From the NCBI GenBank assembly GCA_014607495.2, contig CP053155.1, positions 496,001 through 560,000 on the forward strand: DNA of 64,000 bases, written 5' to 3'. Positions 22,826-31,485 of this stretch are shown here, piece by piece. The notes beneath the pieces were generated by a model. That model was not told the origin of the DNA, ran no database searches, and saw nothing but the letters and a program-made list of their open reading frames with translations. Numbering within the stretch: the first letter of the stretch is position 1; the number at the start of each line of letters is the position of its first letter. Both the position numbers and the translations under genes were made by a program. The stretch comes from Carposina sasakii. Lineage: Eukaryota > Arthropoda > Insecta > Lepidoptera > Carposinidae.

Positions 22826-23031
22826 CTACGCTTTTCCCGTTGTTTGAGGTATCCAGTTTCCGTTTGTTCGGTGTTTTGTCCTACATTGTTTCCAAAAATG
22901 TCCTAATAATCCACACCTCGAGCATGTTTTCCTTTTAGCTGGACATGTTAAGTCACGTCCCAAATGTGTTTTACTGCCGCACCTAGAACATCCAATTTTT
23001 TCCCCCTTTTTAGCCTCAACTGCAATTTTAT
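22826..23031 (-). CDS. gag C-terminal part with two zinc knuckles
   Basis: In the frame one base behind the main gag frame, two zinc knuckles are visible: CSRCGSKTHLGRDLTC, then CSRCGLLGHFWKQC (CX2CX4HX4C). They match nucleocapsid RNA-binding fingers. The frame ends at a TAG (22826-22828). It is joined to the upstream gag frame only by a one-base shift near 23040-23055. The pol frame overlaps this segment in -1. Confidence 0.85.
22832..22838 (-). promoter_or_regulatory. Candidate -1 ribosomal frameshift site GGGAAAA
   Basis: In the zinc-knuckle frame the codons read G GGA AAA, a canonical X XXY YYZ heptamer, two codons before the gag TAG. Slipping back one base enters exactly the pol frame. 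No clear downstream pseudoknot was seen; the following DNA is AT-rich. Confidence 0.65.
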
Positions 23032-23610
23032 TTACATTTTGATTTCCAATTTCGTCTCGAAGTCACCTAATTGTCGCTCGACTGCCTCCAATATATTTGC
23101 TTCCACCTTTATATCCTCCAGCGACATATTGTCGCCATTCTTCAAAATTTTCTTTCGTAATGCTACCGATATACATTTTTCTGTAATTTGACTAACTATG
23201 TTTTCGTCCATATCCGCAAATGCACACTTTTCTGCTTGCTGTCGCAGTCGTACAAGAAATTTTTGAAATTTCTCATTTGGTTCCTGCTTTAAACTTCGAA
23301 ACTTGTGTCGTTCAAAGGCGAGACATTGCTTAGGAGCAAAGTATTCATCCAGATTCCTAATTGCTATCTTAAATACTTCAGTTGCATTTTCTCCATTTGG
23401 CTCAATGTTTGCGCCAGGAAGATTGTAAAATACATCTTGTAACTCCGAACCCCCAAAATGTAGTAAGCTTGCTCTCTTCTTTGCTTCATTTGTGATGCTC
23501 GCAGCTTCTAAATATATGTACAGACTCCTCTTCCATCTTTCCCACCTGTAGGCGACCGAACCCTCTTCTCCTTCACAGTCAAATTTTTCTAGGCTGTATT
23601 GTTGTGCCAT
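23032..23610 (-). CDS. gag, N-terminal part
   Basis: From the ATG at 23608-23610 the frame encodes about 192 residues starting MAQQYSLEKFDCEGEEG. It has the aromatic, basic WERWKRSLYIYLEA pattern typical of Ty3/gypsy capsid and a helical C-terminal part (RLRQQAEKCAF). It ends early at 23032. Zinc knuckles continue in another frame directly after, which points to a one-base loss near 23050 rather than a natural end. The upstream TTG at 23652 is not used here as the start. Gag would assemble into particles that package the element RNA. Confidence 0.85.
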   Translation of the reverse strand: MAQQYSLEKFDCEGEEGSVAYRWERWKRSLYIYLEAASITNEAKKRASLLHFGGSELQDVFYNLPGANIEPNGENATEVFKIAIRNLDEYFAPKQCLAFERHKFRSLKQEPNEKFQKFLVRLRQQAEKCAFADMDENIVSQITEKCISVALRKKILKNGDNMSLEDIKVEANILEAVERQLGDFETKLEIKM

Positions 23611-23639
23611 TGTTGTGATAATGCTAGAAAGAGAAAAAT

Positions 23640-23880
23640 CCAGAAATCGCAATTAAATGCCCATTTGCGAAATTTAATTCTTAAGTTTCGCAATATAATG
23701 CTCAAATTCCGCAATTTAATGCTGCAATTTCGCAATTTAATGCTGCAATTTCGCAATTTAATGCTATAGAATTTCGCAATTTAATGCCGCAAATTTATTC
23801 TAAATTGTAATGTAATGCTCAAAATAACGTAATTTAATACTGATTCCAATTTACACCTCTTTCGCAATTAAATGCATCTT
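23640..23880 (-). repeat. Tandem repeat array in the element leader
   Basis: About eight to ten imperfect units of roughly 21-25 bp, with core (plus strand) 'tttcgcaatttaatgct', occur just upstream of the gag start. They are AT-rich and regularly spaced, with more diverged units at the far end (gtaatgtaatgctcaaaata). Confidence 0.85.
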
Positions 23881-24625
23881 TCATAATCATAACGTTTCTA
23901 CGTAGATAAACATAATTTACAGTTTCGAATATTTTTATTGCAATAAAATTATGCCATTAAATATATGAAAATTATAAACATAGACATGAATAGGAATCAC
24001 ATCAGTTTACGCTAGTCGATAATTGTTTGATTTTCAAGTAGTCAAAAATGTAGGTAAGGAAAATATAATATCAGCTTTACTTACTGCTACCAATTAGACT
24101 ACCGTTCGTATAATTCACGCTAATAATAACTAAGCCAACTTGAATCCTAGTAAAAATAGTAGTTATCGTACACAAAGTAGGGTTTAGACCAAACAAGTTA
24201 TAGGTAGGTAACCACTTTAATAATCAGATGCTTTATCTCAATTAAGCAATTAAACTAGCTACTCATACCTTATCAGTTGAGATAATGTCATGGAATTTTG
24301 TTTGTTTACGCCGTAGTTTGGGCATCGACATTAAGGTACCTGCCCAGATTTATTGAGTAAATAACCGTTATTACTCGTATTTACGTTACTAACAGTTACT
24401 AAGCATTTACTAAGTACTTATCTACTCGTATTATAGTATCTTGTATCTTTGATTACAAATTAATATGTCTGTATTGTTTACTTATACTATATTTTTTATG
24501 TATATCTTAACAGTACCTAGGTAGTAAACAAGCAAGCAGTAAGCATCGCTGGGTAAGAACCGTATTCCTGTCCATGTTTATATTTTCCTTTTTTTTTTTT
24601 CTAATACATAATTACAAGTACTTAC
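23881..24625 (-). other. Leader (5' untranslated region) of the LTR element
   Basis: The stretch between the primer binding site and the tandem array is AT-rich and has no open frame of note. Confidence 0.7.
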
Positions 24626-24643
24626 AGTTCTCCTCGTCGCCAA
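24626..24643 (-). other. Primer binding site
   Basis: On the minus strand the 5' LTR is followed by T and then TGGCGACGAGGAGAACT. TGG is the expected complement of a tRNA CCA end. The tRNA cannot be named from the sequence alone. Confidence 0.7.
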
Positions 24644-24902
24644 TGTAGTGTTCACTATTATAATTTGATTATAATTAAATAGAATATAAATAAAAGTCGG
24701 CTCACTAGCTCACGCACTACGTCTTGCACTGTCTGCGGTGTTCTCGTGACTGCCCTCGCCACAACTGTCACCTGTCCAGTTTGCGTAGTACATAGCCGGA
24801 GACGACCGATTAACTTATATATTGTTACAGGTATTTAAAGGTAGTAAATGATATATATATATGAATCAATAATTTTATTTAATTATTCTGGCATACACTA
24901 CA
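24644..24902 (-). repeat. 5' LTR (right on the plus strand)
   Basis: 259 bp, identical to the left LTR except for one A. It contains 'tatatattgttacaggtatt' and a TATAAATA-like stretch (minus ttatttatattc) that could serve as promoter. Confidence 0.95.
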
Positions 24903-24975
24903 GTTTCCATAGAAGATAGCCGAAGGACTGGCTATATGACTAACTGTTACTGTAATGTTGACCGAAGGAAAGGTC
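24903..24975 (+). repeat. Stem-loop array, end of unit 5 and units 6-7
   Basis: After the duplicated GTTTC, the stem of unit 5 closes (GTTTCC, 24903-24908). Unit 6 is ATAGC/GCTAT around CGAAGGACTG (24916-24935). Unit 7 is GACC/GGTC around GAAGGAAA (24960-24975). Stem bases again differ from the other units while the loop core is kept. Confidence 0.75.
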
Positions 24976-25668
24976 TGACTGATTTAAACGTATGTGCGAG
25001 TCTGCTTATCTTTTATTTTTTATGTCTTTACGTAAAGATTTTGGGAACTTGACGGTCGATGAGCGATTTTTGTGATTTCATGAACTATTGTAATAAGAAG
25101 TCTTTAAATTTAAGTTAAGGCAGAATGGCCGAGCGCAGATACTTCCTTGAGTTATCTTGTTCACAGATTCATCGGTTCTACCCGAGGACGGGTAGTCTGT
25201 CAAAATGGCCGTGTCGGAGATCAAGATGTCATATCCTACAGTCGGATCTCCAACGCCATCTATTTTCAATCGTTGAAGTTAGAAACGTCAAGTCGACAGC
25301 TATCACTGACTGGAGGACAGCTGTCACTTGGGTAAAGACAAGACAGAGTACTGAGAGGGCGCCACTGTAGATTTACAACGACTACCGGGTCGTTTGAATT
25401 GAGCCGGAGGGTATTCTGTTCTTTTGGTTGCGTCTGGAGCGAAGCACGGGTGCTAATCAGCCTCTGTCTTGTACTTACCACGTTTCTACGTTATCCGCTA
25501 GAATCCTAGTAATCTTGTGCGTAGATACAGTGAAAGTGTTTGTGATTCCTAATTGAGCTTGTTTACTACGCGCCGCATTCTTTATTTCCGATTTTGGAAG
25601 ATGTCGGACACACCTAACGGCACGCCACTCGACCCATCTACGTCATATAAATATATTATAAATATTAT
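24976..25668 (+). other. Right internal segment of the composite element
   Basis: No known domain was found. 'gagggcgccactgtagattt' (about 25358) and 'accgggtcgtttgaattgag' resemble the LTR end and leader of some insect LTR elements. An ATG at 25602 opens MSDTPNGTPLDPSTSYKY, a gag-like start that is soon cut by the MITE piece at 25669. This may be a relic of another retroelement leader. The frames 25125-25370 and 25147-25335 are treated as chance. Confidence 0.35.
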
Positions 25669-25697
25669 ACAGGGTGTAAAAAGAAAACGTTGTTGTT
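25669..25697 (+). repeat. Terminal fragment of MITE family C
   Basis: 'acagggtgtaaaaagaaaac' followed by gttgttgtttta matches the ends of 44461-44825 and 53360-53713. Only the terminus is present. Confidence 0.7.
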
Positions 25698-25717
25698 TTA
25701 GTTGTTTTAGTTAGTTG

Positions 25718-26006
25718 GTAAGTAATGTGTTGGGTTTTAGAGGTTCATAGTAATTAGTGGTTTACTAATTTACTAATTTCTATAATCCTGAGGATGCCAC
25801 GGTTGTTGGCGAAACATATGTAGATTATTTATCTAGTTTTTGATTTCGGAATGGTGCAATGTATCGTCTTGCATGCTAGGTGCTCGGGTCTGGTTTCTCA
25901 TGGCGATTGTAGTTAGTGCAAGTGCCTGTTGTCGCAATTATGAGTTATCAGATCCGAGGGTCAGTGGAGGGTGTAGGGCCCGGTGGTGGGCGCACCCATA
26001 GTGAAT
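25718..26006 (+). repeat. Right 289-bp inverted terminal repeat
   Basis: It is the reverse complement of 18562-18850. It ends 'gcgcacccatagtgaat', directly at the resumed SINE. Confidence 0.9.
25782..25828 (+). ncRNA. Hammerhead-like ribozyme motif, right repeat
   Basis: Helix I is ATAATC (25782-25787) with GATTAT (25823-25828). The core is CTGAGGA (25788-25794), an extra T, helix II GCC/GGC (25796-25798 and 25808-25810) with loop ACGGTTGTT, then GAA (25811-25813). Helix III is the palindrome ACATATGT (25814-25821), followed by A25822, where cleavage would be expected. A core CTGANGA...GAA with a GTA site fits hammerheads. A minimal palindromic helix III and a spare core base are reported traits of Penelope-like hammerheads, which may act as dimers. 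Activity is untested. Confidence 0.6.
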
Positions 26007-26087
26007 ACCGTTGCTTAGTACCCACGACACAAGACCTTAGGGATCTTAGTGTGGGACTAGGTTAATGTGTTGTGTAACTTTAAAAAA
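26005..26087 (+). mobile_element. SINE copy 3, right part
   Basis: It starts with the duplicated ataccgttgctta and continues 'gtacccacgacacaagacct' and 'agggatcttagtgtgggact', to a terminal A run at 26080-26087. Confidence 0.85.
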
Positions 26088-26088
26088 A

Positions 26089-26132
26089 AGTGCATTTATG
26101 CAGAAAAACGCTGTCTATTTACTCAACTTTAT
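26089..26132 (+). mobile_element. MITE family A, resumed part
   Basis: 'gtgcatttatgcagaaaaac' and 'ctatttactcaacttt' continue the MITE broken at 18430. The remaining third of the element (ggaccctaatat...) is missing. Confidence 0.8.
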
Positions 26133-26243
26133 AAACTACAGTCTATTAATTAGCCCTCGGGCCCACAGTAAGTCCCGCGGGGCCTAAACATTGGTCCTTC
26201 GAACCGGATCAATAGACTGATGTGGATTAATAGACTGTAGTTT
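26133..26243. mobile_element. Small inverted-repeat element
   Basis: aaactacagtctattaat (26133-26150) is the exact reverse complement of 26226-26243. The 111-bp unit contains 'attggtccttcgaaccggat', a motif also met in moth LTR elements. Confidence 0.7.
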
Positions 26244-26442
26244 CAATATAAAGGGTATAATCAAGGAATTAAAAGAAATATACAGTTCATCGACAAGAGT
26301 CAGAGAGCAAGTAAATCGGTGACGCGACGTCTATTGCCAGCACTGAGGAGGTTTTCCCGAACATAGTGCGTTATGTGTCTAAAGTATATAAATACCGGGT
26401 AGTTTTGTCTGATGATATTGCAGCATTTTTTTATATAAAAAA

Positions 26443-26697
26443 CTGGTGGACGCCCCCGACTTCGTCCGTGGATTGCATAGAAAACAAAATATCTAAATAA
26501 TCCGAGATAAAAATATTATCCCGGGATAAAAAGTAGCCTATGTGTTAATCCAGGGTGTCAGCTAACTCCAAATTTTTATTAAAATCGCTCCAGTCGTTTT
26601 TACGTGAATGAGTAACAAACATCCATCCATCCATCCATCCATCCATCCATCCATCCATCCATACTCACAAACTTTCACGTTTATAATATGAGTAGGA
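26443..26697 (-). mobile_element. Helitron-like element with internal microsatellite (minus)
   Basis: Read on the minus strand it starts 'tcctactcatattataaacg' and ends in a tail with 'ggacgaagtcgggggcgtcc'. The body contains 'cccgggataatatttttatc' and an (ATCC)n tract. Confidence 0.6.
26621..26662. repeat. (ATCC)10 microsatellite
   Basis: Ten perfect ATCC units, inside a Helitron-like element. Confidence 0.95.
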
Positions 26698-28645
26698 TAC
26701 ACTTGAGAGTGCATCGTCTGCCACAGTTCCTTACTGGACCCGCTGTATTTCACCCGCGCCCTCTACCGACCGATTGGATGCGATTAGTTTGCTCCTCCGG
26801 CAATTTATTGGAGATCAGTTTATCTCGCTCTTGGACAAGATTGCACGTAATGATAGTTGCGCAAGAATCTGTACTTTAGTGGGGTAACGTTTCCTTTTTA
26901 TACAGTGTGAAATTTAAGTTTTATATATTTTTATACTAGACTAGAGATCCGCCCCAGCTTTGTACGTCGTACTTTAAGGAATATTTTTTATAAAAAAAAG
27001 CGAAATAGTTTCATCTGTTCTCGAGATTTGAGCTTAGCAACACACTTAGAGAAATGCCTTTGATTTCATCTGTTTTCAAAATGGAATGAAACTGTGTAAA
27101 TGTGTGAGATTAAAATACATAGTTTATATTTCAGAAAACAATATTAGATTCTCTATTAGTCTATTAGAAAAGTGCTCTAGATGTTAACACATCGAATGTA
27201 AGATAAAATAGCGATTACCTTGAGATATCGTGACAAACATGAATATGATATTAGTAAAATAAAAGAGTGCCTTCTCCGTCTATAAAGATAATCGTATCCG
27301 AATATCCATCGCATCGCTTGCTATTCAAATTGCTCCTACGTCGAGAGAATAAAGATCCCTTCTACATAACTTAAGCTGACGGAATAAATGTGTACTAGAA
27401 ACCTGAAATACATTTCGTAGATGACTGCGTAGTAACTAGCGCTTCGATTGTCATGTCAAACTTTTTGTAAAGATCTTTTCGATATGTAGGTCACATGTTT
27501 AGTAAACTTTTGTAAGTTAAAAGCTTTGTATGTAAGTTTCTGTTACGATACAATGTTATTTTTATTATTGACTTACCTACGTTTTCTGTACAATTCAGTT
27601 AGTTATTATAGCATTTTTTGTACCTAAAAGCAAACAAGGTGCATTATTATAATAATACTCATCTATGTACCTAACAGTAGGTAGATAATCATAATAATAG
27701 TTACGGAATAACACCGCAGAGTTTTATATCTCCCTGCTATTATTCCCCATGACATTTACAGCTAGATATAACGACTTCATACGAGTTGTACGAGGCTCTA
27801 ACATTAAAAATACCCATTAAAAGTATATTATATTGAGCTTATAATAACATTGTAATTCAAACTCGCAATAAATCGTTATTTCTTTGGTAACAATAGGGTA
27901 TATGTATGAATTTTTTTATATTTCATTTTTATATTCTACGTAAAAAAATTAATAAAGTTTGCCGTTGGATTGGTATATCTAACTTTAAACGTTTTGGATT
28001 TGCAGCAATTCAAAAATACGAGCCGGCAAAATGTTTTCGAAACGCTCCATTTGCTCCACACTAAAATGGCATAGACTTTGACGTCATAGTAGACAACCGT
28101 CTTAAATTAGTATGGGGAAACTATCAATATTTTTTCCAGAGGTATACAGAATTCATGGACCTCCTTTTGCTAAGATCCAAGCATTTATATATATAGGTAG
28201 GTAGTTCGGTAAACTTTACCTAATTTGTTATCGATAGGATACTAACAACCGTGCTATTTCAAGAGAACGTCTGGCCAAGTCTTCCCTTTCCAACGACAAC
28301 TCTTTACACAATACCTATACATACATCATTGTATATGTACTTTCTTCGTCAATCCTCTACCATTCATCCATTCTACGTGCATAACATCTGTAATAGTTTG
28401 TGATTTCTCATCAGTTTTCATCCCCAACCCCCACCCCTACTAGAATATTAAAGGGGGTGAACCAGTCTCGTCTAGACGCTAAATCGAAAATATTTAGATA
28501 GCGGTTTGGTGTAATGAACCAATGCTAGCAGACAACCTTTGATAGATCGTAAAATAAATATCGCAAATTAAGTTGTAGTTTTGTGATTATTTACCGATGA
28601 CCTTAAACATCAGAATTATAATTATATAAATAAGTAAACTATTAG
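26698..28645. other. Intergenic DNA, nothing recognised
   Basis: AT-rich throughout with no open frame above 63 codons and no repeat seen by eye. Confidence 0.45.
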
Positions 28646-28649
28646 AGGG

Positions 28650-28805
28650 AGTTTAATTTATTCGTCAGCCCCGGGAAGTCCGCCGCTGGACATAGGCCTC
28701 CCACAACAACCTCCACTCCGACCGGTCAGAAGCAGCCTGCATCCAACCGACGCCCGCGACCTTGGCCAGGTCGTCCGTCCATCTCGCGGGTGGCCTTCCC
28801 ACGCT
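28650..28805 (-). repeat. LINE/SINE 3' fragment (minus)
   Basis: 'gtccgccgctggacataggc' and 'gcgggtggccttcccacgct' are the inverted form of a common moth retroelement 3' end. A 67-codon frame on the minus strand is a by-product. Confidence 0.6.
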
Positions 28806-28870
28806 GTAATACATGCCGTATTCCTGACATAGTGTAGCCTAGTGTTGACCTCGAAAATCATCTATTATAG

Positions 28871-28976
28871 TATCGATAGCCCCGTGAGGGGCAATACTAT
28901 TGACACACAGCAATACTATCGATAGTATCGATAGTATTGAAGCTCAATATTGACGTTACTATCGATAGTATCGATA
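28871..28976. promoter_or_regulatory. Cluster of five TATCGATA palindromes
   Basis: Perfect TATCGATA lies at 28871-28878, 28917-28924, 28926-28933, 28960-28967 and 28969-28976. The last four form two pairs, each with a 9-base start-to-start step. TATCGATA is the DRE sequence bound by DREF (and overlapping the BEAF CGATA motif) in Drosophila. There is no gene start nearby, so function is unproven. Confidence 0.6.
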
Positions 28977-29019
28977 GGACTATCGAGCGGCAACACTAGT
29001 GTAGCCCTAAACTGCATAA

Positions 29020-29205
29020 AGAATACCCCACAGCCACGTTTAGAACATCGGGGACAGATGTAAGTAAATGATCGGTGACAAGTTGCTAACGTATCGCCTG
29101 AGAGAATGCTCGAGTCACTAAGTCGACTATTACGGCATGCGCGGACGGAGATGCAACCAATGTTTTCTAGTGAAGCCCTCCATCAGCACAGGACATTCGT
29201 CTACT
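29020..29205 (+). repeat. Repeat family E copy
   Basis: It has 'accccacagccacgtttaga', 'cgcctgagagaatgctcgag' and 'tctagtgaagccctccatca'. Confidence 0.7.
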
Positions 29206-29215
29206 TATCTATACA

Positions 29216-29550
29216 TCTATACATATAATAAAAATGTAACGGATGGCTGTCTGTACAGGGAAGATATATGAGAAAAAATATTAAAGGAGACCTTTATCAA
29301 CGCAATAGTACGCAAAACAATGATTTTTGTAATTTTTGTCTGTCGGTTTGTCTGTTTATCTGTGCGTTTGTACACGCTAATCTCAGAAACGGCTGAATCG
29401 ATTTCAATGCAGTTTTCAGGAATATATTGTAACAGGTCCCACTTAACATATAGGCTACTTTTTATCCCGGCAAAATGTCTTTATCCCGGATAATTTCGAC
29501 ATTTTGTTTTTTCTGTAGTCCACGCGGACGGAGTCGCGGGCGTCCACTAA
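29216..29550 (+). mobile_element. Non-autonomous Helitron-like element
   Basis: It starts TCTATACATATAATAAAAAT and ends 'cgcgggcgtccaCTAA'. The internal part 'cggctgaatcgatttcaatg' and the ccc(a/g)cttaacatataggcta-like block match 49667-49876. The frame at 29475 overlaps the tail and is chance. Confidence 0.75.
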
Positions 29551-29874
29551 TAATACATATATATATAATTATAACATTTGCTCTTGTTGTGAATGTAATA
29601 TATGTACATAATATCTTTGAGAAGGGCCAAATTATTGATGCCTCGTGTAAACTTTACTTTAGCGCTCCCTTACCAAACCAAAGCCTCACTTGCCCATGAT
29701 GCATCCTGATATAGTTATAACGGCAACACAATTTGGCGTAATTTAGTCGGTAATTATACCAATTTATACGTATAGTGAAAAGTTTAAGACCTCAGCTTAT
29801 AATATCCATACTATTTAAAAGTTTTATTACTTTACCACTTGCTAAATTGTTGTAATTCCCCCTGGCTTCCATAT

Positions 29875-30256
29875 ACAGAGTGATTTTTGGTAGTCAACGT
29901 TCCCGAAAACTACGGAATCTCCTCATCATCACGATCATTTTTCTCCATGGAAGCATACTTGGGAAGTGTCTGGTTTCTAAAATATTAGGGTCCAAAGTTG
30001 AGTAAATAGACTGCGTTTTTCTGCATATATGTACATTGACGCGCGTAGCAAGATTTTTTCACGAGAAATAATTAATATCTGTCTATGAAAAAACTAGCAT
30101 AAACACTGGACACTACAAATTTCGACCGATTAAGTAATTAAAAAAAAAAACAAAAAATTTATATCTTTTCCCAGCATTTTTTTGGCATAAACTTACTTTA
30201 TTTGATGTATAGAGTACGTACCCTTCGTTAATGGTGGCTACGAAAAAACATCCTGT
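29875..30256 (-). mobile_element. MITE family A, full copy (minus)
   Basis: Ends 'acagagtgatttttggtagt' and 'gtggctacgaaaaaacatcc'. It is the inverse of 42781-43149 over its whole length. Confidence 0.85.
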
Positions 30257-30499
30257 ATAAAGACACTTCCTCTTCATCCTGCCTCCATGGTGCGATCTAC
30301 CAATATATTCTGCAACAAAAACATTGGCTGTATATCACCGTGACGGGATACGACGTGACCCGCTCCGGTTTCAATCACGAACGTTCCGTGACGTACGCGC
30401 CCGGTCACAGCTAGTCCGAACTAGGGGAAATAACGTAATATGTGAATAGTATACCATTACATTGGACAAAAAGAAATGGACCCTAGTATACCTATACCT

Positions 30500-30810
30500 A
30501 CAGATTGTTTTTTTTTTAAATACTACGCATTCTCCTCGTTATCAAGAACATTTTTTTCCATACCAACCTTTGAGGTTAGGTTAGGTGCATTTTTTTGCAT
30601 ATAGATAATGCAAAATACTTCGAAAAAATTACAAATTTCCTATAAGAAACGAATGCAAATACTGGAGACCATACATTGTGTGCGACCAAATCAATTTTAA
30701 AAAAATTAAGTAGGTACCAAAAAAAAATTTATGGCTTAAACATACTTTATTTGATGTGTAGAGTACCTATGTATCCGTCGTAAACAGTGGCAGCTATTAA
30801 AACATCTTGT
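30500..30810 (-). mobile_element. MITE family A, diverged copy (minus)
   Basis: It keeps the end 'aaacatactttatttgatgt', then agagtacctatgtatccgtc, and a degenerate left end (acagattgtttt). The middle is much altered. Confidence 0.6.
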
Positions 30811-31481
30811 ACCTACCCGTATACACTCACGTATTCCCTCATACGGCCCTCAGTGACCCTCTCTTTTGAGGAAGCCCTGCCCTTTCATGTTGTTTGTACT
30901 ATACATAATACGAGTCTCCTACTAGTAAGTAGACTTGTATTAAATATGAACAGATACGCCCATTTAGATAGATGTACACATTGCTGTCAGACCACGTGGT
31001 TAGTGCTGAGCCTACTGCCGTGTCGAATACTAATAAACAATAGACTGATAGAACCTGTACGAAATGTATTCCTGTCATTCAATATTTTAATCTTCACTCT
31101 ACCTTCAGTTGAAAAGGCTTTGTGTATCAACTTTTATTTATTTACTTACCTTCTAGATTCACAGCCAGGTACTGAAACTGAAACATTTACAGGATCCACT
31201 CCAATATCATTGTGTTGCTAAGAGGCTCGTGAGTCGCTTAAATAAATATCAGCTTTTAGGCTATATACTCGTACATCATCACAACGAGGTCAGGGAAGAG
31301 GTAGATAGGATAGGATGTGTCGAAAAATATTTACTAGAAGTCGTTTTTAAATGTTTGTACCTACAGCTGTTTAAGATACGAGTAACCTACTACTGGGTAT
31401 CACAAAACATCGAAAACAATCGTACAACACTAGAAAAAAAATCCAGAAAGCAATATTTTAGTTTTAAATTTGTGTGAATAT

Positions 31482-31485
<4 letters not shown>
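30811..31485. other. Intergenic DNA with chance frames
   Basis: Frames of 144 (30787-31221) and 82 codons show no domain. The DNA ends 'gtgtgaatatttat' plus a long A run, like a SINE tail. Confidence 0.4.

Larger units (their letters stand above)
19290..24902 (-). mobile_element. Ty3/gypsy-type LTR retrotransposon, near full length
   Basis: The element is 5.6 kb and reads on the minus strand. Two LTRs of 258 and 259 bp start TGTAGTG and end CACTACA and are flanked by a GTTTC duplication. The order is 5' LTR (right), primer binding site, about 1 kb of leader, gag with zinc knuckles, protease, reverse transcriptase, RNase H, integrase, polypurine tract, 3' LTR (left). Reverse transcriptase before integrase places it in the Ty3/gypsy group. 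No envelope-like frame is present. The LTRs differ by one A, so the insertion is recent. Two single-base breaks interrupt gag and pol. Confidence 0.93.
18522..26004. mobile_element. Penelope-like composite insertion with 289-bp inverted repeats
   Basis: Everything between the 13-bp duplications is one insertion in a SINE. It has a 40-base unique tail on the left only (18522-18561), then 289-bp inverted repeats (18562-18850 and 25718-26006; the last two bases overlap the duplication). Each repeat contains a hammerhead-like motif. One-sided tails, long inverted terminal repeats, variable-length target duplications and hammerhead motifs are known features of Penelope-like elements. No Penelope reverse transcriptase or GIY-YIG endonuclease is present, so this copy is non-autonomous or decayed. 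Without the LTR retrotransposon inside, it is about 1.87 kb. Insertion and repeat structure are directly visible; the class is inferred. Confidence 0.65.

Noticed and set aside
19736..23610. Endogenous retrovirus with envelope
   Set aside because: No third frame between integrase and the 3' LTR; only about 170 bases separate the pol stop from the polypurine tract.
18562..26006. Large DNA transposon (for example a Polinton) with terminal inverted repeats
   Set aside because: The target duplication is 13 bp, one end has an extra 40-base tail, and no transposase, polymerase or integrase belongs to it apart from the nested LTR element.
30787..31221. 144-codon open frame
   Set aside because: It begins inside a decayed MITE A copy, is rich in L, S and T with no domain, and there is no splice context.
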